NCBI GenBank assembly: GCA_948907985.1
Contig: CAQWMM010000031.1
Coordinates: forward strand, 1-23,355
Direction of reading: 5' to 3'
Length of the DNA: 23,355 bases
DNA from: an uncultured Bacillota bacterium
GTDB taxonomy: Bacteria > Bacillota > Dehalobacteriia > UBA4068 > UBA4997
Within the stretch, counting starts at the first letter, position 1. Every line of letters begins with the position of its first letter. The notes under the pieces were generated by a model. The model was not told the DNA's origin, did not search any database, and saw nothing but the letters and a program-made list of their open reading frames with translations. A program made the translations under genes and the position numbers. Below are positions 8,243 through 16,351 of this stretch, piece after piece.

Positions 8243-8944
8243 TTACCACCGGTTGCGCCGGTACATCAACATCATGCGCACAATATTTAACAACTGAAGC
8301 ACCGTGGCGATTACCGATGCCACATAAGTCAGCGCCGCCGCGCTAAGCACCTTTTTTGCGCCGCCGATTTCGCCGCTCTCCAAAATACCCTCGGCCTCCA
8401 GCAGGGTCAGCGCCCGCGACGAGGCGTTATACTCCACCGGCAGGGTAACCAGCTGAAAAATCAGCGCCGCGCAGAACAACAGCGCGCCGATCACCGAAAG
8501 ACCGTACATACTCAAGATCAGACCGGCGAACAGCACCACCCAGCCCGCCTGGGTGGCGACGTTAACCACCGGCACCAGCATGGAACGCCAGCGCATAGGC
8601 TGATATTCCTGCGCGTCCTGAATGGCATGGCCGCACTCATGCGCCGCCACCGCCACCGCCGCCAGCGAGGTACTGTTATAAACCTCGTCGGAAAGGCGCA
8701 CCACCTTGCTGCCGGGATCGTAATGGTCGGCCAGGGTTTCGCTAACGTGCTGAATAGCGATATGTGAAAGCCCGTTGCTGTTCAAAATTTGCCGCGCCGC
8801 CTCCGCGCCGGTGATACAGCGGGCCGACTGCACCCGCGAATATTTATTAAAGTTGCCGCTGACCATAGCCTGCGCCCATGCCGCCACCAAAACGCCGGGC
8901 AGCATAAACAACAGCGAGGTCAAATCATAAGTGTAAAAAGGCAT
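8243..8944 (-). CDS. Membrane zinc metallopeptidase, YugP/DUF2268-like neutral protease family
   Basis: A 233-residue integral membrane protein with the zinc motif HECGH (residues 102-106, in AAHECGHAIQD). A glutamate in LPVEYNASSRA (E171) is a likely third metal ligand. Hydrophobic helices are seen at about 9-28, 122-145, 148-170 and 205-225. This matches the family usually annotated as zinc metallopeptidase YugP, whose substrate is not established to my knowledge. The ATG has an AAAGGGG site. It sits between fmt and rsmB, a location also seen in other Clostridia, but the neighbours do not explain its role. A function in membrane-protein turnover is only a guess from its topology. Confidence 0.9.
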   Translation of the reverse strand: MPFYTYDLTSLLFMLPGVLVAAWAQAMVSGNFNKYSRVQSARCITGAEAARQILNSNGLSHIAIQHVSETLADHYDPGSKVVRLSDEVYNSTSLAAVAVAAHECGHAIQDAQEYQPMRWRSMLVPVVNVATQAGWVVLFAGLILSMYGLSVIGALLFCAALIFQLVTLPVEYNASSRALTLLEAEGILESGEIGGAKKVLSAAALTYVASVIATVLQLLNIVRMMLMYRRNRW

Positions 8945-8964
8945 ATAACAATTCCCCTTTCCGC

Positions 8965-9954
8965 CTAATTATTTTCTGAGGCTGCCGAATGAAAACGCAG
9001 CCCCTTTTTGTGCAAATTCTGGTGGCCGTGCCACCAGCTAACCGCCGGCATACGCCCCCGACCGGCCGGCTGAACCTCCAAAAGCCGCAGCGCGCCCTCG
9101 CCCGCCGCCACCAATAGGCCATCTTTATCAGCGCCAAAAACTGTTCCGGCAGAGGCCGCATTACCCCAGGGCTCCGCCACCTCCATCCGCCAGATTTTCA
9201 GCCGCTGCCAGCCGTGTTCATCCTGATAATAGGTATAAGCCGAGGTATCCGGCGTCAGCCCCCGCAGCAGATTATGCAGAGTTTCGGCCTCCTGCTCCCA
9301 ATTCAGCAATTCGTGCAGAGCGGTAATTTTGCCGGCATAGGTTGCCAGGGCCTCGTCCTGCGGGGTGGCGGCCAGCTGGCCGTTCAAAATTTCCGGCAGC
9401 TTGGCCAGCAGCAAATCCGCGCCCAAAGCTGCCAGCCGCTCCCGCAGCGTTCCGGCGTTATCCTCCGGCAGAATAGCACACTCCGCCTGGGCCAAAATAT
9501 CCCCGGCGTCCAGGCGCTCGGCAATATACATCAGCGTTACGCCGGTTTTCTCACAACCGTCCATCAAAGCCTGCTGAATAGGCGCCGCGCCGCGGTATTC
9601 CGGCAGCAGAGAAGCATGAATATTGACCGCGCCCCTGGGGGCCAGCTGCAAAACCGCCGGCCGCAAAAGCTGGCCGAAAGCCGCCACCACCAGCAAATCC
9701 GGCTCGGCCGCCGCAATTTGGGCCACAACCTCCGGCTGATTAACGTCGGCCACCGCCAAAACCGGCAGCCCGGCCTGCTCGGCAAACTGCCGTACCGCCG
9801 TCGGCGCCAGCTGTTTTTTGCGCCCTTTGGGACGGTCGGGCTGGGTTACCACCAAAGGCAGCTGATAGCCCGCGCCCAGCAAAGCCGCCAGCGCCGGCAC
9901 CGCAAAATCCGGGCTGCCCAAATATACTATTTTCGGGCCGCGCTCATTATTCAT
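8965..9954 (-). CDS. fmt: Methionyl-tRNA formyltransferase
   Basis: Transfers a formyl group from 10-formyl-tetrahydrofolate to the amino group of initiator Met-tRNA. The 329 residues form an N-terminal formyltransferase Rossmann domain (about 8-190) and a C-terminal OB-like tRNA-binding domain (about 210-315). The catalytic triad is visible as N111, H113 and D149, and the signature SLLPEYRGAAPI is at 115-126. Length is slightly above the usual 310-320. The ATG at 9954 follows an AGGAGGGA site. It lies 36 bases after def, so formylation and deformylation are co-expressed, the standard arrangement in bacteria. Confidence 0.97.
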   Translation of the reverse strand: MNNERGPKIVYLGSPDFAVPALAALLGAGYQLPLVVTQPDRPKGRKKQLAPTAVRQFAEQAGLPVLAVADVNQPEVVAQIAAAEPDLLVVAAFGQLLRPAVLQLAPRGAVNIHASLLPEYRGAAPIQQALMDGCEKTGVTLMYIAERLDAGDILAQAECAILPEDNAGTLRERLAALGADLLLAKLPEILNGQLAATPQDEALATYAGKITALHELLNWEQEAETLHNLLRGLTPDTSAYTYYQDEHGWQRLKIWRMEVAEPWGNAASAGTVFGADKDGLLVAAGEGALRLLEVQPAGRGRMPAVSWWHGHQNLHKKGLRFHSAASENN

Positions 9955-9990
9955 GCCAAAATCCCTCCTGCTTCACTCTGCTAGTTCGTT

Positions 9991-10470
9991 TTACTCTTCT
10001 TCTTCAATTTCGGCAATTTCCCGCTCTGTGGGATGGGCCAGCTTATCTACATACAAAACGCCGTTCAAATGGTCAATTTCATGTTGGCAGGCCCGGGCAA
10101 AATAGTTTTCCGCCTCAAACTCAATCGGTTCGCCAAAGCGGTTCTGCGCCTGCACTAAAACCCGCTGCGCCCGATAAACATAACCCTGTTTGTCCGGCAC
10201 GCTCAAACAGCCCTCCAACCCCAGAACATTGCCGGATTTTTCCACAATCTGCGGATTAATCAGCTCGCACAGGCCGTCGCCCACGTCAATTACCACAATA
10301 CGTTTGCTGACGCCAATCTGTGGCGCGGCCAGGCCAACGCCGTCAAACTCATACATGGTTTCGGCCATATCGTCCAGCATATGGTGCAGACGGTGGTCAA
10401 AGCGGCGCACGGTGGCCGCCCGCTCCCGCAAAATATCGTCGCCAATAGTTATTACATTATAAATCGCCAT
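9991..10470 (-). CDS. def: Peptide deformylase
   Basis: Removes the N-formyl group from nascent polypeptides, a metal-dependent reaction at the ribosome exit. The 159-residue length is typical of short deformylases. The three motifs are present: GVGLAAPQIG (44-53), EGCLS (86-90) and QHEIDHLNG (129-137). C88, H130 and H134 bind the metal and E131 is the general base. The C-terminus ends in a run of glutamates (EIEEEE), with no membrane or signal sequence. The ATG has an AGAGGT site 6 bases upstream. It is the first gene of the nine-gene operon ending with rpe, and a TATAAT box lies in the short gap upstream. Confidence 0.97.
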   Translation of the reverse strand: MAIYNVITIGDDILRERAATVRRFDHRLHHMLDDMAETMYEFDGVGLAAPQIGVSKRIVVIDVGDGLCELINPQIVEKSGNVLGLEGCLSVPDKQGYVYRAQRVLVQAQNRFGEPIEFEAENYFARACQHEIDHLNGVLYVDKLAHPTEREIAEIEEEE

Positions 10471-10491
10471 TTCGTACCTCTTCTATGTTAT

Positions 10492-10520
10492 ATTATAAGT
10501 GTGTTTTTTGTACTGATTGT
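10492..10520 (-). promoter_or_regulatory. Candidate promoter of the def-to-rpe operon
   Basis: A perfect TATAAT on the minus strand (10497-10492) lies 21 bases before the def start in an AT-rich gap. The sequence at the expected -35 distance (ACAATC) is poor, and a TTTACA lies 3 bases too far upstream (20-base spacer). The -10 is good, the -35 is not, so read-through from the LCP gene may contribute. Confidence 0.4.
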
Positions 10521-10537
10521 AAACTATTTGATTATTT

Positions 10538-11521
10538 TCAAACGCCCGCCGTAAAATTCTGCATAGACTGCACCAGCGCGCCGGTCTGGGCCGCGTCATA
10601 CTGCCAATAGCTGATACCGTTAATATAAACGCCCTCACCGGGCACCATGTCCGAATGGAAACTGACCGAAACAAAACTCTGATAAATCTCTATCAGCGAA
10701 GAAAGCTCTTTTAGGCTGAAGTCAGTTTGGATACTGCTGTTAATGCTGCCAATCAGCTTGGGCAGCCGAAAGATCGTGCCCACGCTCATCACCTGATCCA
10801 GTACCGCGCCCAAAAAGGCCTGCTGACGCTCCACCCGGCCAATATCCGCCTTAAGCGGCTCCCGCCAGCGCACATAAGCCAGGGCCTGGCTGCCGTTTAA
10901 GTGCTGCTGGCCGGGCTGCAAATCAATATGCTCCCATTCGTTCAGCATACGTTCTTCCACATTATAATCAATACCGCCCAAAGCGTCAATAATATCGGCG
11001 AACCCCTCAAAGTCCACCATAACATAGCGATCAATTTCTAAATTCAAAAAGCTTTCAATCGTTTTGCGCACCAGCGGCACCCCGCCATAAGCGAAAGCAT
11101 GGTTAATTTTGGTGGTGCCCCGGCCCTCGGCCAGCGCCACCCGGGTGTCGCGGGGAACAGAAAGCAGATTGACGCTGCCGGTCTGTAAGTTCACAAAGGC
11201 CAGCATAATGGTATCAGAGCGGCCCACGTTCTCGCCGTCGCGCATATCACAGCCCAACAACAAAACCGTCAGCACGCCGTCCGCCCCCAGATAATCCTTA
11301 AAAACGGCCTGCGCCGCCTGTTGATTTTCATAATAACTGTCGGCAGTAACATACGGCACGTCGATTGGCCGGGGGCTTTGGCAGCTATACCAAAAACCCA
11401 GATAAAAACCGCCGCAAATCATCAAAAGCGTGCAGCTGATCAGCCAGCATTTGCCCTCAAAGGTGCGGCTGCGCCACCAACTGCCCTGCCCGCTGGGGGC
11501 AGAATCTACATTGTTACTCAA
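10538..11521 (-). CDS. LytR-CpsA-Psr (LCP) family cell-wall glycopolymer ligase
   Basis: LCP proteins attach teichoic-acid-like or capsular polymers from lipid carriers to peptidoglycan on the outer face of the membrane. The 327-residue protein has a short cytoplasmic N-terminus, one transmembrane helix (about 25-46) and an extracellular LCP domain. Family motifs seen are LLLGCDMRDGENVGRSDT (87-104), SVPRDTRV (121-128), KINHAFAYGG (138-147) and ADIGRVERQQ (225-234). These carry the acidic and arginine residues that bind metal and pyrophosphate. The start is TTG at 11521, chosen because AAAGGAG lies 7 bases upstream. It has its own promoter (11563-11591). The short C-terminal part resembles ordinary single-domain LCP proteins. 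The exact polymer is unknown. Confidence 0.93.
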   Translation of the reverse strand: MSNNVDSAPSGQGSWWRSRTFEGKCWLISCTLLMICGGFYLGFWYSCQSPRPIDVPYVTADSYYENQQAAQAVFKDYLGADGVLTVLLLGCDMRDGENVGRSDTIMLAFVNLQTGSVNLLSVPRDTRVALAEGRGTTKINHAFAYGGVPLVRKTIESFLNLEIDRYVMVDFEGFADIIDALGGIDYNVEERMLNEWEHIDLQPGQQHLNGSQALAYVRWREPLKADIGRVERQQAFLGAVLDQVMSVGTIFRLPKLIGSINSSIQTDFSLKELSSLIEIYQSFVSVSFHSDMVPGEGVYINGISYWQYDAAQTGALVQSMQNFTAGV

Positions 11522-11562
11522 AATACAGCTCCTTTATCACAATTTCTAAGCCAAGTATTTCT

Positions 11563-11591
11563 ATTATATCATTTTTACCGGCAAACAACAA
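11563..11591 (-). promoter_or_regulatory. Sigma-A-type promoter for the LCP gene
   Basis: TTGTTG (11591-11586), a 17-base spacer and TATAAT (11568-11563) on the minus strand, about 42 bases before the TTG start at 11521. It lies in an A/T-rich gap after the S4-domain gene. No hairpin terminator was seen between that gene and this promoter. Confidence 0.65.
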
Positions 11592-11619
11592 CCTTTTTTT
11601 ATTTTTAATTTTTTTTTAC

Positions 11620-12393
11620 TTAAATATATTTTTCAATTTGCAGCCAAAGCCTGTCTTTGCGCGTTTTGCCGCCGATTTCAGCCAAACGCACCTTGCCTTT
11701 GCCCTGCCAGGTGATTTTAGAACCGGCGGCCAGTTGAAAATCGGCCTTGGAAACTGGCAGCCCGTCCACCGCCAGCAGTCCGGCGGCAATCGCTCCGGCA
11801 GCGCTGCCGCGGGAAACGCCAAAGGCTACCGCCGCCACCGCGTCCAGCCGCAAAGAGCTGACGTTAAGCCTAAGACTTTCGGTGCGGGGAGCCGCTGCCT
11901 GCAAAACAGCCGCCGGCAGCAGTTCCAGCCGCAGACTGCACCGGCCGGCGCGCGCAAAATTCAGCATTAAATAATCCGCCAGTTCGCGCAAAATCACTAT
12001 ATCCGCAAACTCTTCCTGCACCATTATGTCCCCAACTTTGCCGCGCTGCACGCCCAAAGCCAGCAGCGCGCCCAGATAATCGCGGTGCGTAAGCCCGCTT
12101 TGTTTGGCGGTGGGCACGGCGCGCAGCGCCAACAGCGGGCAGGCGGCCTCGTCCGGCCAAATTTGCGCCACCGCGTCTACGTCCAGTGGCTCCAGATAAT
12201 CCGGCAAAAAGATCAGCACCCGGCGCTCGGCCTCGGCAAAACCGCCCCAAAAACAGCAACCGCCGCCGAAATGCGCCGCCGCCAAAGCCTGCTGGCGGGG
12301 GTCCAGGAAATCACTGCATACCGGATACTGCCGCCGCTCACATTGGCGCTGTTTATCCGTCAAACGCGCCAGCAAAAGTTTATCATCGTTCAT
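11620..12393 (-). CDS. YlmH-like S4-domain RNA-binding protein
   Basis: The 257-residue protein matches the YlmH family: an N-terminal and a central domain carrying LTHRDYLGALLALG (101-114) and RGKVGDIMV (117-125), followed by a C-terminal S4 RNA-binding domain (about 181-245). YlmH proteins are associated with ribosome or peptidyl-tRNA quality control, and in many Bacillota ylmH sits next to sepF and divIVA. Here it is instead fused into a unit with rlmB. Its ATG overlaps the rlmB stop by 4 bases (ATGA type), implying translational coupling. The pairing with an rRNA methyltransferase supports a ribosome-related role. I leave the symbol blank because paralogues of this family exist. Confidence 0.88.
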   Translation of the reverse strand: MNDDKLLLARLTDKQRQCERRQYPVCSDFLDPRQQALAAAHFGGGCCFWGGFAEAERRVLIFLPDYLEPLDVDAVAQIWPDEAACPLLALRAVPTAKQSGLTHRDYLGALLALGVQRGKVGDIMVQEEFADIVILRELADYLMLNFARAGRCSLRLELLPAAVLQAAAPRTESLRLNVSSLRLDAVAAVAFGVSRGSAAGAIAAGLLAVDGLPVSKADFQLAAGSKITWQGKGKVRLAEIGGKTRKDRLWLQIEKYI

Positions 12394-13190
12394 AGCGCTG
12401 TACGCTGGCGCAAAACTTCGCCCAACACCATCGCGCAGCTAACGCTGACATTGAAAGAATTAATTTTGCCGCGCATCGGGATCTGTACCATAAAATCGCA
12501 TTTTTTGGCCACCAGCGCCGGCAGCCCTTTGCCCTCGCTGCCCAAAACAACGGCCAAAGCGCCGCGCAAATCGGCCTGCCACAGCGTCTGCGCCCCCTCC
12601 TGATGAGTGCCGCAAACCCAAAGCCCCTGCTCTTTCAGCTCGTCCAGAGTGGCCGCAATGCTGGAAACTCTGGCCACCGGCACATATTCCGCCGCGCCGG
12701 CCGCCACCCGCGCCGCAGTTTCGTTTAACGGCGCCGCGCCATGCTTGGCAATGATTACGCCATGAGCGCCAACCCCCTCGGCAGTGCGCAGCACCGCGCC
12801 CAGGTTATGCGGATCCTCCACCCCGGCCAGCACAATCACCAGCGGCTCTTCGCCTTTGGCTCTGGCCGCCGCCAGAATATCCGCCACTTCGGCATAGGCG
12901 AAAGGTGAAGTCAGCGCCACCACGCCCCGGTTATCAGGATAAGCGGCCAGCTTGGCGCGCTCCACCTGCAAAAAGGGCACATGCCGCTCGCGGCAAAGCT
13001 CGCGCACCTGGCGCAAAAAACCCGGCTCCTGCCCGGCGGCGGCCAACACCTTATTAATGGTACGGCCAGAACGCAGGGCCTCCAACACCGGATTTTTGCC
13101 GCAGATTACGCCCTCTTCCTGCCGGGGCGGACGGGCGTTCATATTGTTGTTCATACTGTTTTTGGTTTTATAACTGATTTTTTTTGGCAT
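12390..13190 (-). CDS. rlmB: 23S rRNA (guanosine-2251-2'-O)-methyltransferase, TrmH/SpoU family
   Basis: SPOUT-class methyltransferase expected to modify the ribose of G2251 in the 23S P-loop. The 266 residues show a substrate-binding N-terminal domain (ICGKNPVLEALRSG, 29-42) and the three knotted SPOUT motifs. Motif 1 is GVEDPHNLGAVLRTAEGVGA (123-142), motif 2 is VVLGSEGKGLP (214-224), and motif 3 is IPMRGKINSFNVSVSCA (237-253). The ATG at 13190 has GGAG 9 bases upstream. Residues 1-25 are polar and Asn-rich, and downstream ATGs (13154, 13142) lack a ribosome-binding site. It is the first gene leftward from the divergent promoter shared with alaS. Closely related TrmH-family enzymes cannot be fully excluded. 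Confidence 0.93.
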   Translation of the reverse strand: MPKKISYKTKNSMNNNMNARPPRQEEGVICGKNPVLEALRSGRTINKVLAAAGQEPGFLRQVRELCRERHVPFLQVERAKLAAYPDNRGVVALTSPFAYAEVADILAAARAKGEEPLVIVLAGVEDPHNLGAVLRTAEGVGAHGVIIAKHGAAPLNETAARVAAGAAEYVPVARVSSIAATLDELKEQGLWVCGTHQEGAQTLWQADLRGALAVVLGSEGKGLPALVAKKCDFMVQIPMRGKINSFNVSVSCAMVLGEVLRQRTAL

Positions 13191-13233
13191 TTTCCCACTC
13201 TCCGCCTTTTCGTATTTTTATATATTTTATATA

Positions 13234-13262
13234 ATTATAAGCCAAACCAACAAAAAATACAA
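13234..13262 (-). promoter_or_regulatory. Leftward promoter of the rlmB-S4 unit
   Basis: TTGTAT (13262-13257), a 17-base spacer and TATAAT (13239-13234) on the minus strand. The -35 box lies inside the left arm of the palindrome shared with the alaS promoter. Confidence 0.7.
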
Positions 13263-13278
13263 GCCATAAACTTGTATT
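13256..13278. promoter_or_regulatory. Palindrome carrying both -35 boxes of the rlmB/alaS divergent promoters
   Basis: AATACAAG and CTTGTATT are perfect 8-base inverted arms separated by 7 bases. Each arm contains a TTGTAT -35 box, one facing rlmB and one facing alaS, with only 9 bases between the two boxes. A factor bound here, or one polymerase, would affect both directions. Confidence 0.6.
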
Positions 13279-13300
13279 CCGGCAATGGCTGTGTTATAAT
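13272..13300 (+). promoter_or_regulatory. Rightward promoter of the alaS operon
   Basis: TTGTAT (13272-13277), a 17-base spacer and a perfect TATAAT (13295-13300), about 55 bases upstream of the alaS start. The short leader contains no T-box, unlike many tRNA synthetase genes of Bacillota. Confidence 0.75.
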
Positions 13301-13355
13301 AGGTTGATAAAATAAATTTTTTGGCAGTTTGCCAGAAAGGAAGTACATCTGACAC

Positions 13356-16034
13356 ATGACGCAACCAAAATATGGTGATTACACCACCGAGGCTCAAATC
13401 AGAGAGGCCTTTTTGCAGTTTTTTGAAAGTAAAGGGCACACCAGAGTGGCCAGCTCGCCGCTTGTGCCGCATAACGACCCCACCCTGCTGTTTGTTAACG
13501 CCGGCATGGTGCAGTTTAAGGACACCTTTTTGGGGCTGGAAAAGCGCCCCTATACCCGCGCCACCACCGCGCAAAAATGCGTGCGCGCCGGCGGCAAACA
13601 CAACGACCTGGACACCGTTGGCCGCACCGCCCGCCACCATACCTTTTTTGAAATGCTGGGCAACTTCTCCTTTGGCGATTATTTTAAAGAGGACGCGATT
13701 AAAAACGCCTGGGAGTTTATTACCGAAGTTTTAAAACTGCCCAAAGAGCGCTTATATGTTACCGTTTATAAGGACGACGACGAGGCGCGCCAGATTTGGA
13801 AAAAGGTTACCGGCTTTGACGACAGCCGGATTTACAGCATGGGCGAGAAAGACAACTTCTGGGCCATGGGCGAAACCGGCCCCTGCGGCCCCTGCTCGGA
13901 GATCTTCTTCGATCGGGGCGAAAAATACACCTGCGACGCGCCCGAGTGCGCTATGGGCGTTTGCGACTGCGACCGCTGGATGGAAATTTGGAACCTGGTC
14001 TTTATGCAGTATGAGCGCGACGAAAGCGGCAAACTCTCTCCCCTGCCCAAGCCCAGCATTGACACCGGCATGGGCTTAGAGCGCATCACCTCCATTATGC
14101 AGGGCGTAGACAGCAACTATGAAATCCCGGTTATGCGCAGGCTTATCGCCTACATTGAAAAGCTGACCAACACCACCTACGATCCCGGCAAGGCGGGGTT
14201 CCCCTACCGGGTAATTGCCGACCATATCCGCGCCTGCACGTTCCTGATTGCCGACGGCGTAACCCCCGGCAACGACGGCCGCAACTATGTACTGCGCCGG
14301 ATTTTCCGCCGGGCGGTTCGCTACGGCACGGCCCTTAACATCACCGAACCTTTTATGCATAAAATGGTGCCCCTGGTCTGTGAGCTGATGGGCGACGCCT
14401 ATCCGGAAATCCGCGAGCAGCAGGAGTTCATCGCCAAAGTTATGCTGACGGAAGAAGAAAAGTTCCGCGAAACCATTCTGGACGGCCTAACCATGGTGAG
14501 CAATATCATCAAAAAAATGAAAGAAAACGGCTCGCAGATTTTCTCCGGCCAGGACGCTTTCCGGCTTTATGACACCTACGGTTTCCCGCTGGATTTAACC
14601 AAGGATATTCTGGAAGAAAATAATTTGCAGTTTGACGAGGCGCAGTTTGCGGCCGCCCTGGAGGAACAGCGCCAGCGCGCCAGAGCCGCCCGCAATGTTA
14701 AAACCAATTTTGAGGATTTGCAGGCCCTGACCAACCTGTTGGCGGATATTCCGGCCACCAAATTCAGCGGCTATACGCAAACCGACGGCCAGGCCAAGGT
14801 TTTAGCTTTACTGGTTGGCGAGCCCAAAGCGCGGGTGCAGACGTTAGCCGGCGGCGAAGACGGCTATATTATTCTGGATGAAACGCCCTTTTATGCCGAA
14901 AGCGGCGGACAAGCCGGCGATACCGGCACGATTAAGCTGAATGACGCCACCGAACTGTTGATTAAAGATACAACCAAGCTGCCCAACGGTATTTTCCTGC
15001 ACCATTTTATTGCCCGCGGCGGCCTGCAAGTCGGCGATATGGTGCAGGCGCAAATCAATATAGAGCAGCGGTTGGCGGCAGCGCGCAACCACTCCGCGAC
15101 TCACTTGCTGCAATTTGCCCTGCGCCAGGTTCTGGGCAATCATGTACATCAGGCCGGCTCTCTGGTAACGCCGGAACGCCTGCGCTTTGATTTCGCCCAC
15201 ATTGCCCCGCTGACGCCTACCGAAATTGAGGTTATCGAGGGCATTGTCAACGGCCTGATTTTGCAAAACGTCCCGGTGGAAACCGTATCTATGAGCAAAG
15301 CGGAGGCCGAGGGCAAAGGCTTTTTGGCGTTCTTTGGCGATAAATACGGCGAAACCGTACGCACTGTAACCATGGGGCCGTCTATGGAACTTTGCGGCGG
15401 CACCCACGTTAAGGCCACCGGCGATATCGGCTCTTTCAAGATTATCAGCGAGGGCGGCATTGGTTCCGGTATCCGCCGCATTGAGGCCGTAACCGGCAGC
15501 GAGGTACAAAAGTTTATGCAGGAGCGTTTAAGCGAACTTTTCAACGCCGCCGCTCTGTTGAAAACCACCTGGCACGGGCTGGGCAAAAAAATCAGCGCCC
15601 TGATTGAAGAAAATAAAGAGAAGGATCGCGAGATTAAAGCTCTGCGCCAACAGCTGAACAAACAGGCCGTCGATGATGTTTCCGCGCAGATTAAGGATAT
15701 TAACGGCGTCAAAGTGCTGGCCGCCAAAATGCCGGCTGAAGATATGGACGCCCTGCGCCGCACGCTGGACAGCACCCGGGACAAGCTGGGCGAAAACAGC
15801 GTGATTGTACTGGCGGCCGAGGCCGGCGGCAAGGTTATGCTGGTGGCGGCAGTCAGCAAGGATTTGCTGGCCAGAGGGCTGCACGCCGGCAATATTATCA
15901 AAGCAGCGGCCACAGCCTGCGGCGGCGGCGGCGGCGGCCGTCCGGATATGGCGCAGGCCGGCGGCAAAGACCCAGCCAAAATTCAAGAGGCCCTGCAAGC
16001 CGCCTGCCAGGTTATTGCCGGCCAACTGGCATAA
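13356..16034 (+). CDS. alaS: Alanyl-tRNA synthetase
   Basis: Charges tRNA-Ala and hydrolyses mischarged Ser/Gly-tRNA-Ala. The 892 residues contain the class II catalytic core (about 1-240), a tRNA-recognition helical region (to about 460), the editing domain and the C-Ala domain. The editing zinc site is intact: H579 and H583 (HSATH) plus C680 and H684 (CGGTH). A coiled-coil stretch lies around 740-780, and the C-Ala domain ends with the glycine run before RPDMAQAGGKDP. The catalytic core has a cysteine cluster (C177, C180, C193, C198, C203, C205), suggesting an additional metal site. An AAAGGAAG site lies 12 bases before the ATG, which is slightly long. It leads an operon with ireB, ruvX and a DUF1292 gene. 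Confidence 0.98.
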   Translation: MTQPKYGDYTTEAQIREAFLQFFESKGHTRVASSPLVPHNDPTLLFVNAGMVQFKDTFLGLEKRPYTRATTAQKCVRAGGKHNDLDTVGRTARHHTFFEMLGNFSFGDYFKEDAIKNAWEFITEVLKLPKERLYVTVYKDDDEARQIWKKVTGFDDSRIYSMGEKDNFWAMGETGPCGPCSEIFFDRGEKYTCDAPECAMGVCDCDRWMEIWNLVFMQYERDESGKLSPLPKPSIDTGMGLERITSIMQGVDSNYEIPVMRRLIAYIEKLTNTTYDPGKAGFPYRVIADHIRACTFLIADGVTPGNDGRNYVLRRIFRRAVRYGTALNITEPFMHKMVPLVCELMGDAYPEIREQQEFIAKVMLTEEEKFRETILDGLTMVSNIIKKMKENGSQIFSGQDAFRLYDTYGFPLDLTKDILEENNLQFDEAQFAAALEEQRQRARAARNVKTNFEDLQALTNLLADIPATKFSGYTQTDGQAKVLALLVGEPKARVQTLAGGEDGYIILDETPFYAESGGQAGDTGTIKLNDATELLIKDTTKLPNGIFLHHFIARGGLQVGDMVQAQINIEQRLAAARNHSATHLLQFALRQVLGNHVHQAGSLVTPERLRFDFAHIAPLTPTEIEVIEGIVNGLILQNVPVETVSMSKAEAEGKGFLAFFGDKYGETVRTVTMGPSMELCGGTHVKATGDIGSFKIISEGGIGSGIRRIEAVTGSEVQKFMQERLSELFNAAALLKTTWHGLGKKISALIEENKEKDREIKALRQQLNKQAVDDVSAQIKDINGVKVLAAKMPAEDMDALRRTLDSTRDKLGENSVIVLAAEAGGKVMLVAAVSKDLLARGLHAGNIIKAAATACGGGGGGRPDMAQAGGKDPAKIQEALQAACQVIAGQLA

Positions 16035-16078
16035 AAAAGCTTATTGGCGCTTAAATTAATAATAAGGGAGGTTGCCAC

Positions 16079-16351
16079 ATGCCTGACAACAAGCTGGAAG
16101 AAACAATGTACTTCAAAAAAAGCGACGAGGAAAATCTCAATCCCCGCGATGTTCTGCTAACCGTTTATGAGGCGCTGGTGGAAAAGGGCTATAACCCCGT
16201 AAACCAGCTGGTGGGATATTTCATATCCGGCGATCCGGCCTACATCACCAGCCACAAACAGGCACGCAGCCTGATTCGGCGTATTGAACGTGATGATTTG
16301 CTGGAAGAACTTGTAACTAGCTATCTGAAAAATCAGGAGCAAACCAGATGA
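16079..16351 (+). CDS. ireB: IreB family regulatory phosphoprotein (UPF0297)
   Basis: A 90-residue, all-helical cytoplasmic protein. The core (DVLLTVYEALVEKGYNPVNQ, 24-43, and GYFISGDPAYITSH, 46-59) is characteristic of the IreB/YrzL family. In Enterococcus faecalis, IreB is phosphorylated near its N-terminus by the PASTA kinase IreK and influences cephalosporin tolerance. Here a threonine sits at position 9 in the flexible N-terminus (LEETMYF), a plausible target of the PrkC encoded at 3052-4968. The ATG at 16079 is supported by GGGAGG 7 bases upstream. The stop overlaps the ruvX start by 4 bases. Position between alaS and ruvX is the conserved order in Bacillota. Confidence 0.93.
   Translation: MPDNKLEETMYFKKSDEENLNPRDVLLTVYEALVEKGYNPVNQLVGYFISGDPAYITSHKQARSLIRRIERDDLLEELVTSYLKNQEQTR

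Noticed and set aside
14844..15979. Long open frames on the minus strand inside alaS (221 and 276 codons)
   Set aside because: They lie wholly within alaS, have no ribosome-binding site and read as low-complexity Ala/Ser/Pro protein, as expected from the complement of a GC-rich gene.
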